Positions 26,501 to 36,842 are shown, counted from the stretch's first letter. The stretch: DNA of 58,709 bases from Nitrosovibrio sp. Nv4 (GCA_945860135.1 CAMAPK010000012.1:1-58709), one strand, 5' to 3'. Numbers and translations are program-made. Notes: generated by a model not told the origin, from the sequence alone.

Positions 26501-27350
26501 CTGCCGTCAGTCCTTCCATAGCTGTTCCATCCATTTCAAGCCACATGCGTAGTGCTCCGGCACCATGATTGAATTCAACTGCTTCCGGGAATGGCAGCCA
26601 GGCGCGCCAGGCTGCGATGTCGGCATAATCAAGCTGGGTGAACAGTTGCCCGCGCCACTTTCCAAGAGTATTTAATGAGTCGCCAGTAAAGTCTCCACGC
26701 ACATCCAGCGGCGCAGCAAGTTTACTGGGTGGGGTGGCGTGTATTCCGAAGCGATGGTGCTGCCCGCGATTTTCCAGACGCAAGTTGACGGTTTTCAGTT
26801 CCAACGATGGCGCACCACGCTGATCGTCCTGCCAGAGAATGCGAGCATCGCTGATAATAAGCCGTCTCTGGCGCAGCAACCAATCGGGAAAATTGCTTTC
26901 ACTTTGATCCGGACTGAGTGCAATCCCCGCCACATGGATAATGCCGCTAGCATCACGGCGCACGGTCAGATCAGGCTGCGCGATCCTGATTTCATGAAAG
27001 CGTATTTCACCGTGCAACAAGGAAAGCCACGACAGGGTGCTTTCTATCTGATTCAGCAGCAACGCAGGATTGCCTTCTTTGTCATGTACCTGTACCGTGC
27101 GCAACATTAGACGAGGGCGTAATCGATCCCAATCAGCACTGACCGCACCGATAGTTACATGCTGCCCAGCAGCCCGGGTAATGGCGGTGGCAATATCTTC
27201 GCGGTAATGCTCGATATCCGGTAGCAACCAGTAACGCAACGCCAATAGCAGCATGGAAAAGCAAATTGCCATGACAAGCAGGCCCCGCGTCAGCAGCCGG
27301 AACCAGAAGCCACTACGCCGTACAAGAGGTAAAATGGCTGACAAATTCAA
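23502..27350 (-). CDS. yhdP: YhdP-family AsmA-like protein
   Basis: A 1282-residue protein with one N-terminal membrane anchor (residues about 15-45). A very long periplasmic region follows, made of the DUF3971 and AsmA-like C-terminal domains, predicted as an extended beta groove. YhdP, TamB and YdbH carry phospholipids between the inner and outer membranes; this is the YhdP type by length and domain order. Translation appears to begin at TTG 27350, since no earlier Met precedes the anchor. It is the first gene of the yhdP-nitrilase-tldD unit. Confidence 0.9.
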   Translation of the reverse strand: MNLSAILPLVRRSGFWFRLLTRGLLVMAICFSMLLLALRYWLLPDIEHYREDIATAITRAAGQHVTIGAVSADWDRLRPRLMLRTVQVHDKEGNPALLLNQIESTLSWLSLLHGEIRFHEIRIAQPDLTVRRDASGIIHVAGIALSPDQSESNFPDWLLRQRRLIISDARILWQDDQRGAPSLELKTVNLRLENRGQHHRFGIHATPPSKLAAPLDVRGDFTGDSLNTLGKWRGQLFTQLDYADIAAWRAWLPFPEAVEFNHGAGALRMWLEMDGTAMEGLTADVRLQNVKTRLAQELPELNLIRLQGRVGWKRINNGTDEGVELSMRGLSISIHGEQALQPLDLSLQTFPARDGRSGSGKLNVNVLELETLMNLTEYLPIDAPLHKRLDELSPTGEIREIQAEWTGEWPAPAHFGIKGRFTNLGMKKFGPIPSFSGISGNIDGTEKGGALSLNSQKIKVELPAVFREPVMLDTFTGQVSWGFLTDTDPIEFNFNNIAFANDHAAGVIYGSYRSVPDGPDGIDLSGHLTRADARHVGRYVPTMVSQPVRDWLDKSIVAGELSDVRLHLKGNVAEFPFNHNEHGAFQLNAKASGVVLDYLPGWPIIENISADLLFHGSRMEIIASHANIFGASLHKVRLQLADMTEPDTVLKIEGAATGATREFTRFIEKSSLGGHANGLIDGVSAVGDGELLLKLDIPLHRPDDIKLIGSYQFLDNQIDPGPYLPNLEKMSGVLAFTESSIKIDKITAQILGGPAVIRSSTPSDGSIRVIATGKVNLDNPRQLERGRPTGTTQIWMRHLRGSTDWRAALHIRNKLTNVSIESSLQGIASDLPEPFAKTAADSMPLRFERKAIDSRRDDLILRYGGLAAAQIKRSRDNAGDYHAERGVVSFGTISALSPAKTGVAVSGSLPLLDLDQWRNLFKQFDEGAGPSLGLTRINLHIGALDFLDRRFNNVTLNARMDGGEWHSIVAGKEISGDINWHPAGNGRVVARLKSLIIPATSPARPVAQAQAQERNLPALDVVADNFIVGEKPLGRLELLANQQKQDWRIEKLHITNSDSSLVVKGIWHSHATPPRIQADIKLEASDIGKLLTRLGYPERVKRGRGELEGVLSWSGSPRAIDYPTLSGSLKLKAKQGQFPKLETGIGKLFSIFDLQALPRRIILDFRDVLTEGFGFDNISGDVKINRGVAITNDLRIRGSAAKFVMSGEVDLAAETQKLHVKVMPSLGLVTPVAGIASMIANKELKDPFDQVVSSEYNVTGTWADPIVTEIGRSTREPKEPEP

Positions 27351-27566
27351 CAGATAGTTCCAGTTTTACAGCTGAGAAAGTGTGCTTAACTCTGTTCTGG
27401 GAAAGAATAATCTTCGCCCGGGATTCATTCCGAATGATAGGGCGCAGTATCGCAGCCAAAGTTGGGTACAGTGCGCCTTCCCTTGTTTAGGCTTTCAGGC
27501 GGGCCACATGGACGCCGCCAGTATAACCAGTTTCATAAAATTTATTGTAACCCCGAATTCTCAACC

Positions 27567-30359
27567 ATGCACACAGCTGATCGCTCTGTCGAAGAAATAA
27601 TCAGTTCCGTCCTGCCGTTCAGTCGCTATGTACAGCGCTTGTTCGAAAGCGAACCGGAGTTGCGTGCAGAGCTTCTACAAAATCTGCGACGCCCTTTTCT
27701 CAGGGAAGAGATGCAGGCGTACTTGAATACGGATTGTGATGCTGCCACGGATGAGGCAGTTCTGCATCGGGTATTGCGCAGTTTGCGCAAGCGGGTCATG
27801 TTGCGCCTGATAGTACGTGATCTGGGCGGAATGGCTGATCTTGCCGAGGTCATGACCAGCATGACCAGTCTGGCTGAAGTCACCATCAGCTTTGCGCTGG
27901 AACGTCATCAAACCTGGCTGGCTGATGCCAGCCGCTACGGCTCGCCCAAGAGTGCAGAGAGCGGGGCGGTTCAGGAGTTGCTGGTAGTTGCCATGGGTAA
28001 ACTTGGTGGTGGTGAGCTCAATGTTTCATCGGATGTGGATTTGATTTTCATTTATCCGGAAGATGGTGAAACCAGTGGAGCAAAACCCATCTCCAATCAC
28101 GATTTTTTCGCCCGTCTGGGGCGAAAGCTGGTCGCCAGTCTCCATGACGTCACAGCCGACGGTTACGTGTTCCGGGTGGACATGCGGCTACGTCCCTATG
28201 GCGATAGTGGTCCGCTGGCGATGAGTTTCGCCATGCTGGAGAAATATTTTATCACTCAAGGGCGTGAGTGGGAGCGCTACGCCTGGATCAAGGGCCGGTT
28301 AATCACTGGTTCACGCGCGGAAGAGTCAAGGCTGATGCAACAGATAGCACGGCCATTCATATTTCGGAAATATCTTGATTTTGGTGTCTATGAATCCATG
28401 CGCGATCTGCATGCGCAAATCCGCAAGGAGGTCAGCCGCCGCGAAATGCACGATGACATCAAGCTTGGACCCGGCGGCATTCGCGAAATTGAATTTATCG
28501 CCCAAGTATTCCAGTTGATCCGCGGCGGGCGCGATGCTGATCTGCGCATTCGCCCCACGCTTGCTGTTTTACGGCGTTTGCAGGAAAAGCGGCAGTTGCC
28601 AGACAAAACTGTTGCGGAGCTTGTAGATGCCTACTGTTTCCTGCGTAATCTGGAACACCGTTTACAGTATCTGGATGATCAACAAACCCAAATGTTGCCG
28701 GGAGCCTCAGCGGATCGGGCGTTGATAGCCACTGCCATGGGTTTTTCCAGTTATGATATTTTTTTGCAGCATCTTGATAGCCATCGCAGGAATGTAACCC
28801 GCCACTTTGAGCTGGTTTTCGCCGCTCCCCAAAAATCCCAAACCCGGGATACATTGGCATGGCTGTGGCAGGAACCAGCGGAAGGCGAGACTGAGATCAA
28901 AGCAGCTACTGTCCAACTGGATGCGCTGGGATTTTCTGATCCGACGAGAATTCTCTGCTGCTTGCAAGAATTCCGCCGTGGTGGCCGTTATCGGCAACTG
29001 CCTGAGTCCAGTCGGCTACGAGTGGATGCATTGGTTCCGGCCATCATAGAAGTGGCGGCCAAGTTCTCGCCAGCTGACCACACTCTGGAACGCATGCTGC
29101 AATTGCTCGAAAGTGTGAGTCGCCGCGCCGCTTACCTCGCGCTACTATTGGAATATCCACAAGCTTTGGAACGCATAGCCAAACTTGCCAGTGCCAGTCA
29201 GTGGGCCAGTGAGTATCTGGGTCGGCATCCCATTTTGCTGGATGAGTTGCTCAATCCGGCTGATCTCCACAGCATGCCAGACTGGTCCAGAGCCAGTGTG
29301 GAACTGGCGCAGCAATTAAACGACATCAGCCATCCCGGAGATGATGATGTCGAACAACAAATGGACGTACTGCGGCATTTTCACCATGCCCAGGTATTCC
29401 AGTTACTGGTCAGGGATATGGAGGGGTTACTGCCGCTGGAAACCCTGAGCGATCATTTGACTGCTCTCGCCGATCTGGTGCTGGATACAGTGTTGCGTCT
29501 TGCATGGTCAGGATTAAGAAAGAAGCATCGGGATCAACCCGCTTTTGCCATCATCGGTTACGGCAAACTGGGTGGGAAGGAGCTGGGTTATGCATCCGAT
29601 CTCGATATCATTTTTCTTTATGACGACACTCATTCTGATGCTCCTGAAATTTACGCCAGGCTGGGTCAGCGCATCAATTCCTGGCTTACCAGCTATACTT
29701 CAGCCGGGTTATTGTATGAAACCGATTTGCGCTTGCGTCCCAATGGCAGCAGTGGTTTGCTGGTAAGTTCAATTGAAGCTTTTGAGCAATACCAGCGAAA
29801 ACAGGCCTGGGTGTGGGAACACCAGGCATTGACACGAGCGCGCTTTGTGGCAGGTGCTCATCCTGTGGGGGAGACTTTCGAGCGCCTTCGCAAGGAAGTG
29901 CTTTGTCAGCGGCGTGATCTGGCAAATCTTAAACATGAAGTCCTGGTGATGCGGCAGAAAATGTTGGACACCCACCCCAATCCAAGCGGGTTATTTGATA
30001 TCAAGCATGATCGCGGTGGTATTATCGATGTTGAATTCATGGTGCAATATCTTGTTCTCGGTCATGCTTGCGATTATCCGGAATTGACCGCCAATATCGG
30101 CAACATTGGGCTGTTAAAACTCGCTGGAAAATTGGGACTTATTCCTATGCAGACCGCCGAGCTGGTGCTTAACGCTTACCGGGAATTCCGGCGGGTGCAG
30201 CACCGCTTGAGGTTGAGCGGTAACTCGGGTCTGGCAGGAGCAGTGCCAGCGGCGGACAAGTCACAAAGATTTGCTCGTGTTGAAGCGGATTATTTGAGTG
30301 ATGCACGTGCGGTGGTATTACAGTTGTGGCAAGAGGTATTCGGTGTGCAAGAGGTGTAA
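27567..30359 (+). CDS. glnE: Bifunctional glutamine synthetase adenylyltransferase/adenylyl-removing enzyme
   Basis: GlnE attaches or removes AMP on glutamine synthetase in response to PII and glutamine. The 930-residue protein has two nucleotidyltransferase domains, each with its signature: GKLGGGELNVSSDVDLIFIY in the N-terminal (removing) half near residue 145 and GKLGGKELGYASDLDIIFLY in the C-terminal (adding) half near residue 665. The ATG at 27567 gives MHTADRSVEE; an open frame continues upstream but is not family-like. E. coli GlnE has 946 residues. Confidence 0.96.
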   Translation: MHTADRSVEEIISSVLPFSRYVQRLFESEPELRAELLQNLRRPFLREEMQAYLNTDCDAATDEAVLHRVLRSLRKRVMLRLIVRDLGGMADLAEVMTSMTSLAEVTISFALERHQTWLADASRYGSPKSAESGAVQELLVVAMGKLGGGELNVSSDVDLIFIYPEDGETSGAKPISNHDFFARLGRKLVASLHDVTADGYVFRVDMRLRPYGDSGPLAMSFAMLEKYFITQGREWERYAWIKGRLITGSRAEESRLMQQIARPFIFRKYLDFGVYESMRDLHAQIRKEVSRREMHDDIKLGPGGIREIEFIAQVFQLIRGGRDADLRIRPTLAVLRRLQEKRQLPDKTVAELVDAYCFLRNLEHRLQYLDDQQTQMLPGASADRALIATAMGFSSYDIFLQHLDSHRRNVTRHFELVFAAPQKSQTRDTLAWLWQEPAEGETEIKAATVQLDALGFSDPTRILCCLQEFRRGGRYRQLPESSRLRVDALVPAIIEVAAKFSPADHTLERMLQLLESVSRRAAYLALLLEYPQALERIAKLASASQWASEYLGRHPILLDELLNPADLHSMPDWSRASVELAQQLNDISHPGDDDVEQQMDVLRHFHHAQVFQLLVRDMEGLLPLETLSDHLTALADLVLDTVLRLAWSGLRKKHRDQPAFAIIGYGKLGGKELGYASDLDIIFLYDDTHSDAPEIYARLGQRINSWLTSYTSAGLLYETDLRLRPNGSSGLLVSSIEAFEQYQRKQAWVWEHQALTRARFVAGAHPVGETFERLRKEVLCQRRDLANLKHEVLVMRQKMLDTHPNPSGLFDIKHDRGGIIDVEFMVQYLVLGHACDYPELTANIGNIGLLKLAGKLGLIPMQTAELVLNAYREFRRVQHRLRLSGNSGLAGAVPAADKSQRFARVEADYLSDARAVVLQLWQEVFGVQEV

Positions 30360-30480
30360 GGAGCGCCTGAACCAGTCCCGCGTGGGCGTATGGGACGATC
30401 CCTTGGCTTTATGCTGTGTTTTATTCTTCCCTGGAAAATACGTTAGAATGAATGCTTTTAATCTCTGTGGGAGTCCCTGA

Positions 30481-31401
30481 ATGTCGATGGCTGACCGCGA
30501 TGGCGTGATCTGGAACGACGGTAAAATGGTTCCTTGGCGCGATGCCACCACACATGTGCTCACGCATACTCTGCACTATGGCATGGGCGTGTTTGAAGGC
30601 GTACGCGCCTACCAGACTGCCCATGGTCCTGCGATTTTCCGTCTGCAGGAACATACCGACCGGCTATTCAATTCGGCCCATATTTTCATGATGAAAATGC
30701 CTTACGACAAGGCTACCCTGCTGCAGGCCCAATGTGAGGTGGTAAAGCAGAACAAGCTGGAGTCGTGCTATATCCGCCCGATTGCTTTCTACGGTTCTGA
30801 GGCCATGGGAATTTCCGCCAAGACGCTCTCGGTGCATGTGGCCATCGCTGCCTGGCCGTGGGGTGCCTATCTCGGGGTGGATGGCATGGAGAAAGGTATC
30901 CGGGTCAAGACCTCATCGTTCTCGCGCCACCATGTCAACGTCAACATGTGTCGCGCCAAATCGGTTACCACTTATGCCAACTCAATTCTGGCACATCAAG
31001 AGGCAGCGCATGATGGTTACGATGAGGCATTGTTGCTGGATGTGGACGGCTATGTGGCAGAGGGATCGGGCGAAAATATTTTCATCATCAAGCATGGCAA
31101 GCTCTATACACCAGACATGACTTCCTGTCTGGAGGGCATCACCCGCGCCTCAATCATCGAACTTGCCGCAGAAATCGGCATTCCCGTGATCGAAAAACGC
31201 ATCACACGCGACGAGGTCTATTGTGCTGAGGAAGCATTCTTTACTGGTACCGCAGCGGAAGTCACACCGATTCGTGAACTCGATAATCGCACTATCGGCA
31301 GCGGTACACGCGGTCCGATTACTGCCAGACTGCAGACCATGTTTTTTGACTGTGTCAGCGGCAGGGCCAAGAATCATGCCGACTGGCTTACCTATGTTTG
31401 A
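30481..31401 (+). CDS. ilvE: Branched-chain amino acid aminotransferase
   Basis: A fold-type IV PLP enzyme of 306 residues that makes or degrades leucine, isoleucine and valine. Family features are HYGMGVFEGVRAY near 36, the PLP-lysine region near residues 160-165 (MCRAKSVTTYANS), EGSGENIF near 195 and FFTGTAAEVTPI near 256. It starts at ATG 30481, directly after a short spacer from glnE, and is followed by a small zinc-finger gene. Confidence 0.96.
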   Translation: MSMADRDGVIWNDGKMVPWRDATTHVLTHTLHYGMGVFEGVRAYQTAHGPAIFRLQEHTDRLFNSAHIFMMKMPYDKATLLQAQCEVVKQNKLESCYIRPIAFYGSEAMGISAKTLSVHVAIAAWPWGAYLGVDGMEKGIRVKTSSFSRHHVNVNMCRAKSVTTYANSILAHQEAAHDGYDEALLLDVDGYVAEGSGENIFIIKHGKLYTPDMTSCLEGITRASIIELAAEIGIPVIEKRITRDEVYCAEEAFFTGTAAEVTPIRELDNRTIGSGTRGPITARLQTMFFDCVSGRAKNHADWLTYV

Positions 31402-31422
31402 TCAAGTTTGACGGAGCTATCC

Positions 31423-31629
31423 ATGCAGGATCACACCATTGATAATAAACAGCGGCAGGTAGAAATTACTGCAGATGACTTGCCATTGCACTGTCCCATG
31501 CCGTCCATGCAACTCTGGAACTCGCATCCGCGCGTGTACCTGCCGATCGAGAATACAGGTGAGGCGCTGTGTCCCTATTGCGGTACCCGTTACACACTCA
31601 AGGGTGGTGCCATAGCCGGGCATCACTAG
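31423..31629 (+). CDS. Small CHCC zinc-finger protein
   Basis: A 68-residue zf-CHCC protein. The ligands are LPLHCP...HPRVYLP...ALCPYCGTRYTL. The family is homologous to the NDUFS6 accessory subunit of complex I but also occurs alone in bacteria, with no fixed role. GGAG precedes the ATG at 31423. It follows ilvE by 21 bases; the pairing is common in betaproteobacteria. Confidence 0.85.
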   Translation: MQDHTIDNKQRQVEITADDLPLHCPMPSMQLWNSHPRVYLPIENTGEALCPYCGTRYTLKGGAIAGHH

Positions 31630-31669
31630 CCTGCATGACGACATTGACCGGTTTTATCGATGAAGAACG

Positions 31670-31690
31670 CGGTCTGAGTTAACCAGACCG
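31670..31690 (+). terminator. Possible hairpin terminator after ilvE/zinc-finger unit
   Basis: CGGTCTG and CAGACCG form a perfect 7-base stem around a 7-base loop (AGTTAAC), 40 bases after the zinc-finger gene stop. The following sequence is A/C-rich rather than a clean T run, so it may be a weak terminator or a leader hairpin of the next gene. Confidence 0.3.
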
Positions 31691-31717
31691 ACAAACAACC
31701 TATTTTCGAGTCACTCC

Positions 31718-33094
31718 GTGCACAATCTCCCCAACGAAATTTTCAAGGCTTACGATATTCGCGGTGTCGTCGATAAAACCCTGACTGCTGCAATCGTCGA
31801 GGCCATTGGTCACGCCATCGGTTCGGAAGCGCGGACACGTGGACTCGCAGCGGTAGCGATAGGCCGCGACGGCAGGCTATCGGGGCCGGAACTGGCGCAG
31901 GCACTGGCAAAAGGTCTGCAAAAAAGCGGTGTCAACGTGGTGGATGTGGGAATGGTCGCGACCCCCATGCTTTATTTCGCTGCCCATGAGTTGTGCAATT
32001 ATTCCGGGGTGATGGTCACCGGCAGCCATAACCCGCCCGACTACAATGGCTTGAAAATGGTGCTGGGTGGGGAAACTCTGGCAGCTGAATCAATTCAGGC
32101 TCTGCGCCTGCGCCTCGAAAGCGGCGATCTGATTGATGGCAGCGGCAGTTATCGCCAGCACGACATTAGCGAGACTTATCTGCAGCGTATCACCAGCGAC
32201 ATCAAGCTGGCGCGCCCGATGAAGATTGTCGTCGATTGCGGCAATGGTGTGGCCGGTGCCTATGCGCCAGCGCTCTACCGCAGGTTGGGGTGCGAAGTAA
32301 CGGAACTGTTTTGCGAGGTGGATGGGACTTTTCCCAATCATCATCCCGATCCATCGGTACCCGAGAATCTGCGTGATGTAATCCATGCGCTCAAAACTAC
32401 GGGCGCTGAAATCGGACTCGCTTTCGATGGTGATGGTGATCGTCTGGGGGTGGTCGCCAAGGACGGCAGCATTATCTACGCCGACCGTCAGTTAATGCTG
32501 TTTGCCGCTGATGTATTATCCAGAAACCTTGGTGGGCAGATTATTTTCGATGTGAAATGCACCCGCAATTTGGCACCATGGATAGAGCAACATGGCGGCA
32601 AGCCAATCATGTGGAAAACCGGGCATTCGTTCATCAAGGGCAAGCTGAAAGAAACCGGTGCGCTGCTGGCAGGTGAAATGAGTGGCCACATTTTCTTCAA
32701 AGAACGCTGGTATGGATTCGATGATGGTCTCTATGCGGGAGCGCGATTGCTGGAATTACTCAGTCACCAGGTGGATATCGATGCCACGCTGCACGCCATC
32801 CCCGACGCGATCAATACTCCGGAACTGCAAATCAGACTGAAAGAGGGTGAGAATTACGCGCTCATCGCGCAATTACAAAAAACTGCCCGCTTCGATAACC
32901 CGGAACGCGTTATCACCATCGATGGATTGCGAGTGGAATATCAAGACGGTTTTGGCCTGGCGCGCTCGTCCAATACCACGCCGGTAATCGTATTGCGCTT
33001 CGAGGCTGACAATGAGGCAGCATTAAAACGCATTCAGGAAGATTTTCGTAAGGTTATCCTGCAAGCCAAGCCTGACGTGGTGTTGCCGTATTAA
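31718..33094 (+). CDS. Phosphomannomutase/phosphoglucomutase
   Basis: An alpha-D-phosphohexomutase of 458 residues (AlgC/ManB type). It has the phosphoserine loop TGSHNPPDYNG near residue 108, the metal loop DGDGDRLG near 241, the sugar loop GEMSGH near 324 and the C-terminal phosphate-binding RSSNTTPV. It interconverts hexose-6- and hexose-1-phosphates for envelope polysaccharides. It begins at GTG 31718. Confidence 0.93.
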   Translation: MHNLPNEIFKAYDIRGVVDKTLTAAIVEAIGHAIGSEARTRGLAAVAIGRDGRLSGPELAQALAKGLQKSGVNVVDVGMVATPMLYFAAHELCNYSGVMVTGSHNPPDYNGLKMVLGGETLAAESIQALRLRLESGDLIDGSGSYRQHDISETYLQRITSDIKLARPMKIVVDCGNGVAGAYAPALYRRLGCEVTELFCEVDGTFPNHHPDPSVPENLRDVIHALKTTGAEIGLAFDGDGDRLGVVAKDGSIIYADRQLMLFAADVLSRNLGGQIIFDVKCTRNLAPWIEQHGGKPIMWKTGHSFIKGKLKETGALLAGEMSGHIFFKERWYGFDDGLYAGARLLELLSHQVDIDATLHAIPDAINTPELQIRLKEGENYALIAQLQKTARFDNPERVITIDGLRVEYQDGFGLARSSNTTPVIVLRFEADNEAALKRIQEDFRKVILQAKPDVVLPY

Positions 33095-33106
33095 GAAGAG
33101 GCGGTA

Positions 33107-33601
33107 ATGAGATTGGAAGAAAGCATGGAGACCCGGGTTTTGTTTGTCTGCATGGGCAACATCTGCCGTTCACCCACTGCGGAGGCGGTATTTCGACATC
33201 AGGTCAAGGCGGCGGGTTTTGACGAAACAATTCACATTGATTCTGCCGGTACCCATGATTACCATATTGGCGAGCCGCCGGATGAAAGGGCGCAGAATGC
33301 GGCGCAGAGGCGTGGCTATGACATGCAGGAATTACGTGCACGCCAGGTGCAGATGGGGGATTTCGAGATGTTTCATCATATTCTGGCGATGGACGAAGAC
33401 AACCTTGCCCTGCTCAAGCAGCAATGCCCGCCGCAGTACCGCCATAAGCTCGGGCTGCTGATGCAGCACAGCAAAAAATTCGTTGAACGCAAAGAAGTGC
33501 CTGATCCCTATTTCGGCGGGCGTCAAGGGTTTGAGGAAGTGCTGGATATGGTGGAGGAAGCGGGGCAGGAACTGCTTGACCACATCCGTAACAAAAAATA
33601 A
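33107..33601 (+). CDS. Low-molecular-weight protein tyrosine phosphatase
   Basis: A 164-residue LMW-PTP. The active-site loop VCMGNICRSPT (CX5R) is near residue 15 and the general-acid loop VPDPYFGG near 128. ATG 33107 or ATG 33125 may be used; the latter has GGAAG in front. It lies 12 bases after the phosphomannomutase gene, and such phosphatases often act on polysaccharide-export tyrosine kinases, though none is in the window. Confidence 0.92.
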   Translation: MRLEESMETRVLFVCMGNICRSPTAEAVFRHQVKAAGFDETIHIDSAGTHDYHIGEPPDERAQNAAQRRGYDMQELRARQVQMGDFEMFHHILAMDEDNLALLKQQCPPQYRHKLGLLMQHSKKFVERKEVPDPYFGGRQGFEEVLDMVEEAGQELLDHIRNKK

Positions 33602-33656
33602 CAGGAGATTACGGGTGGAAGAAGTAAAGTACGATCCGCCGCAGTCGAACTCATGA

Positions 33657-33685
33657 ATGGGTGGGGGGTAGTAATCCCCACCCAT
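33657..33685. terminator. Bidirectional terminator between phosphatase and rne
   Basis: A perfect 10-base stem (ATGGGTGGGG / CCCCACCCAT) with a 9-base loop lies between the converging phosphatase and rne genes. On the plus strand it is followed by TATTCTTT, fitting a rho-independent terminator. It can also end rne transcripts. Confidence 0.75.
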
Positions 33686-33703
33686 TATTCTTTGTGAGCG
33701 TGA

Positions 33704-36421
33704 CTATTTATGTGTTTCTATCTGTACCAGTGGTTCTTGTTCCACCGGCAGTGAGGATACGGGTTTTTCCCGCTGTCGTTTTGGTAGTACCGGTTGTTCC
33801 AGCGCAGTAGTCTCAATCAATTTCACTTTTTCCGGAACTGTCTCTATCATGATTAGTCCGCTTGCAGCCAGATTCAGCGGCTCGGGCGTGGATGCTGCTT
33901 GCCGAGGTACGACGGACTCGGTTGCCGGCATTGTTACTGGTGCCGCCGCTGGGATACGTTCTTCCGCAGCATTGTTTCCAGCCTGGTTGGGTTCTGTCAT
34001 GACCGTGATGACGACAGGTTCTGCATCAACCGGTATTGGTTCCTGAGCCGGCTGCTCTGTAGCCAATACTGTTTTTGTTTCAATCGTCGCCTGTGCCGTA
34101 TCCGGCACCACTGCTGACTCGGTTGCGGTCTGAGTTGCAGCGAAAGGAGTAGTAGCTTTCATTTCCTCAGTTGCTTCCACCACTCGCAGGGAAGGAGCAG
34201 CGGAGTCGAGACTTGACGGTTCATGCATTGGCATGGAAGTAGTCTCTGTTACAGGGGTTACATGCGACACTGTCTGGGCAACAGCAGTCTGCTCGGACGA
34301 ACTGCCATGAATGGCCGGTTGCTGGCTCCCTTGCTCGCCACGTCCATGGCGCTCGCTCCGTTCACGCTGCCTGCCACCACGACGTCTACGGGAACGTCCA
34401 CCGTCTTCGGCTTGCTGCGGCTGACTTTCTCCCGCTGGTTGACCTTCTCCCGCCGATGGTTTGGCTTCCGTGCGGATTTGCTCTTCCCGCGGCGGACGTG
34501 GTGGTTTTTTCTGGGCAGGCCGTTCGCCCTTGGCCTCCTGTTCGCCGCGTGGAGGGCGTTGAGCAATGGCTGCACGCCCCTGTATCAGGGCGCCACCAGC
34601 TTCGCTACCGGGTTCAGCACGCTTGCCGTCCCGCCCCTCGCGACCACGATCATGGCGTCCACGCGGGTGTTGCTCCCGCTGCGGTCTGGTTTTGACTTGT
34701 TTCGGCTCCTCTTTCTTTTCCTCGCTACTCGTCTGACTGAACCAGCCGAAGAGCTTGCTCAGAAGCGAGGGTTCTTTGAGTTGGGGTTGCGGTTTTTCCT
34801 CGCGTATTGGTGCCGGCTGTGACGGCGTGATGCCTTTTACAGCCGCTTGTGGTCGTGCGGGTCTGGGCTCCTGCGCGGCTGACGGCAGAGTGATTTCTTC
34901 CACCGGTTTTTCCACCATCTGGTAACTGGTTTGTGTCTCGCCAAGCTTGATATCGTCATGCCGCAGGCGGGTAATATTATAGTTGGGCGTTTCCAGGTGA
35001 ACGTTCGGAATCAAGATCACGTTCATCTTCAGACGTGCTTCGATAGCATGAATCTCCGCGCGCTTTTCGTTCAGCAAATAGGTGGCGACATCCACCGGTA
35101 CCTGGACGTGCAGTGCAGCGGTGTTTTCCTTCATCGCTTCTTCCTGGATGATCCTGAGGATATGCAGCGCAGAGGAATCGGTGCCGCGGATATGGCCAGT
35201 GCCGTGGCAACGGGGACAGGAAATATAACTGCTCTCACCCAGTGAGGGGCGCAGACGTTGACGGGATAGTTCCAGCAGGCCGAAACGGGATATCTTTCCC
35301 ACCTGCACCCGTGCGCGGTCATAACGCAACGCATCATGCAACCGGTTCTCCACGTCGCGTTGATTGCGAGTAACTTCCATGTCGATGAAATCGATCACTA
35401 CCAGTCCGCCCAGATCGCGCAGACGCAATTGCCGTGCGATTTCGTCTGCCGCTTCCAGATTGGTGTTGAGCGCAGTCTGCTCGATATCGGAGCCACGTGT
35501 GGCACGTGCGGAGTTGACGTCAACCGACACCAGGGCCTCGGTGTGATCAATGACAATGGCACCGCCGGAAGGCAGGGTTACCTGCCGGGAATAGGCAGTT
35601 TCAATCTGGTGCTCAATCTGAAAACGCGAAAATAATGGCACATCATCACGATAGAGTTTGACGCGATTGACATTGGCGGGCATGACGTGACTCATGAACT
35701 GACAGGCCTGCTCATAAATGCTTTCGGTGTCAATCAGGATTTCGCCGATCTCCTGATGGAAGTAGTCACGGATGGCGCGTATTACCAGGCTGCTTTCCTG
35801 ATAAATGAGGAAAGCGCCGTTTTGACTCTGGGAGGCGTCTTCAATGGCACGCCACAACTGCATCAAGTAGTTGAGATCCCACTGCAGTTCCTCTTCACTG
35901 CGGCCTATACCGGCGGTGCGGGCAATGATGCTCATGCCTGTGGGGACATCCAGTTGTGCCATCACATCGCGTAGTTCGGCGCGGTCTTCACCTTCAATGC
36001 GGCGCGATACGCCACCGCCGCGCGGATTGTTGGGCATCAGGACCAGGTAGCGCCCAGCCAGTGAAATGAAGGTAGTGAGCGCTGCGCCTTTGGTGCCGCG
36101 CTCATCCTTATCCACCTGGACAATAAGTTCCTGGCCTTCACGCAGCGCATCCTGAATGCGGACTTTGGCAGGGTCGGAGTTTTCCTTGAAATAAACACGG
36201 GAAATTTCTTTGAACGGCAGAAAACCATGACGCTCACCGCCGTATTCGACAAAGGCGGCTTCGAGGCTGGGCTCGAGGCGGGTAATGACTGCTTTGTAGA
36301 TGTTGCTTTTGCGTTGTTCTTTGCCGGCGGATTCAATGTCAAGGTCAATCAGTTTCTGACCATCGACAATGGCGACACGGAGTTCTTCCGGCTGTGTCGC
36401 GTTAAATAACATGCGTTTCAT
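33704..36421 (-). CDS. rne: Ribonuclease E
   Basis: The 905-residue endonuclease and degradosome scaffold. Its catalytic half begins [22 protein letters not shown] and has the S1 domain (about 35-120), the DNase I-like site region ([21 protein letters not shown]) and the zinc-link CPRCHGTGH near 404. The C-terminal 390 residues are disordered: an Arg-rich RNA-binding segment (about 595-720) and then an acidic/Ser/Thr-rich tail. GGGAGG precedes the ATG. A long leader region upstream is expected, since rne mRNA is self-regulated. Confidence 0.95.
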   Translation of the reverse strand: MKRMLFNATQPEELRVAIVDGQKLIDLDIESAGKEQRKSNIYKAVITRLEPSLEAAFVEYGGERHGFLPFKEISRVYFKENSDPAKVRIQDALREGQELIVQVDKDERGTKGAALTTFISLAGRYLVLMPNNPRGGGVSRRIEGEDRAELRDVMAQLDVPTGMSIIARTAGIGRSEEELQWDLNYLMQLWRAIEDASQSQNGAFLIYQESSLVIRAIRDYFHQEIGEILIDTESIYEQACQFMSHVMPANVNRVKLYRDDVPLFSRFQIEHQIETAYSRQVTLPSGGAIVIDHTEALVSVDVNSARATRGSDIEQTALNTNLEAADEIARQLRLRDLGGLVVIDFIDMEVTRNQRDVENRLHDALRYDRARVQVGKISRFGLLELSRQRLRPSLGESSYISCPRCHGTGHIRGTDSSALHILRIIQEEAMKENTAALHVQVPVDVATYLLNEKRAEIHAIEARLKMNVILIPNVHLETPNYNITRLRHDDIKLGETQTSYQMVEKPVEEITLPSAAQEPRPARPQAAVKGITPSQPAPIREEKPQPQLKEPSLLSKLFGWFSQTSSEEKKEEPKQVKTRPQREQHPRGRHDRGREGRDGKRAEPGSEAGGALIQGRAAIAQRPPRGEQEAKGERPAQKKPPRPPREEQIRTEAKPSAGEGQPAGESQPQQAEDGGRSRRRRGGRQRERSERHGRGEQGSQQPAIHGSSSEQTAVAQTVSHVTPVTETTSMPMHEPSSLDSAAPSLRVVEATEEMKATTPFAATQTATESAVVPDTAQATIETKTVLATEQPAQEPIPVDAEPVVITVMTEPNQAGNNAAEERIPAAAPVTMPATESVVPRQAASTPEPLNLAASGLIMIETVPEKVKLIETTALEQPVLPKRQREKPVSSLPVEQEPLVQIETHK

Positions 36422-36842
36422 TTTATGCCTCCCGCGCTCTGGTCACGGGCGGACAACCCACACGTGTGCAGGACAGCATCCGGCACACGAGTATGAGAAT
36501 TTATTAGTCAGGCAACTTGGTCATAATGTCGGGCTGCTTGTTAATGATGACTATTCTCTGGTTTGTCACAGGGCCCTGCCTCTTTGGCAAGCAGAACCGG
36601 AAATTAAGTTTCAGCTCAGTTTCAACCGGGTTCCGACTAGGGTTTCTCGGGAAACGGGTACTATGAAAACTGAAAGCTGAAATCTACGTGTACTTTGAGC
36701 GCACAAATCAATTACTATCGCTACTTTTATTGGTGAGCGACGTTAACCGGATTTTGGGGTCGGCTCTTTTCCATATGCAGAATAAGATTCCATCAACAGT
36801 GCCATTGTGCGCACCGGATAGAGGATAGGCTCGAACTCCCAA
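36422..36842. promoter_or_regulatory. Divergent intergenic region between rne and rluC
   Basis: About 420 bases without a gene. The left part is the rne leader, where RNase E autoregulation usually acts; it contains a 10-base palindrome CACACGTGTG at 36459-36468. No other structure or RNA gene is recognised with confidence. The right end must hold the rluC promoter. Confidence 0.4.

Noticed and set aside
34223-34822. Long open frame on the plus strand opposite rne
   Set aside because: It is the shadow of the Arg/Pro-rich C-terminal half of RNase E; its product is low-complexity and rich in Leu, Arg and Phe, with no family-like sequence.
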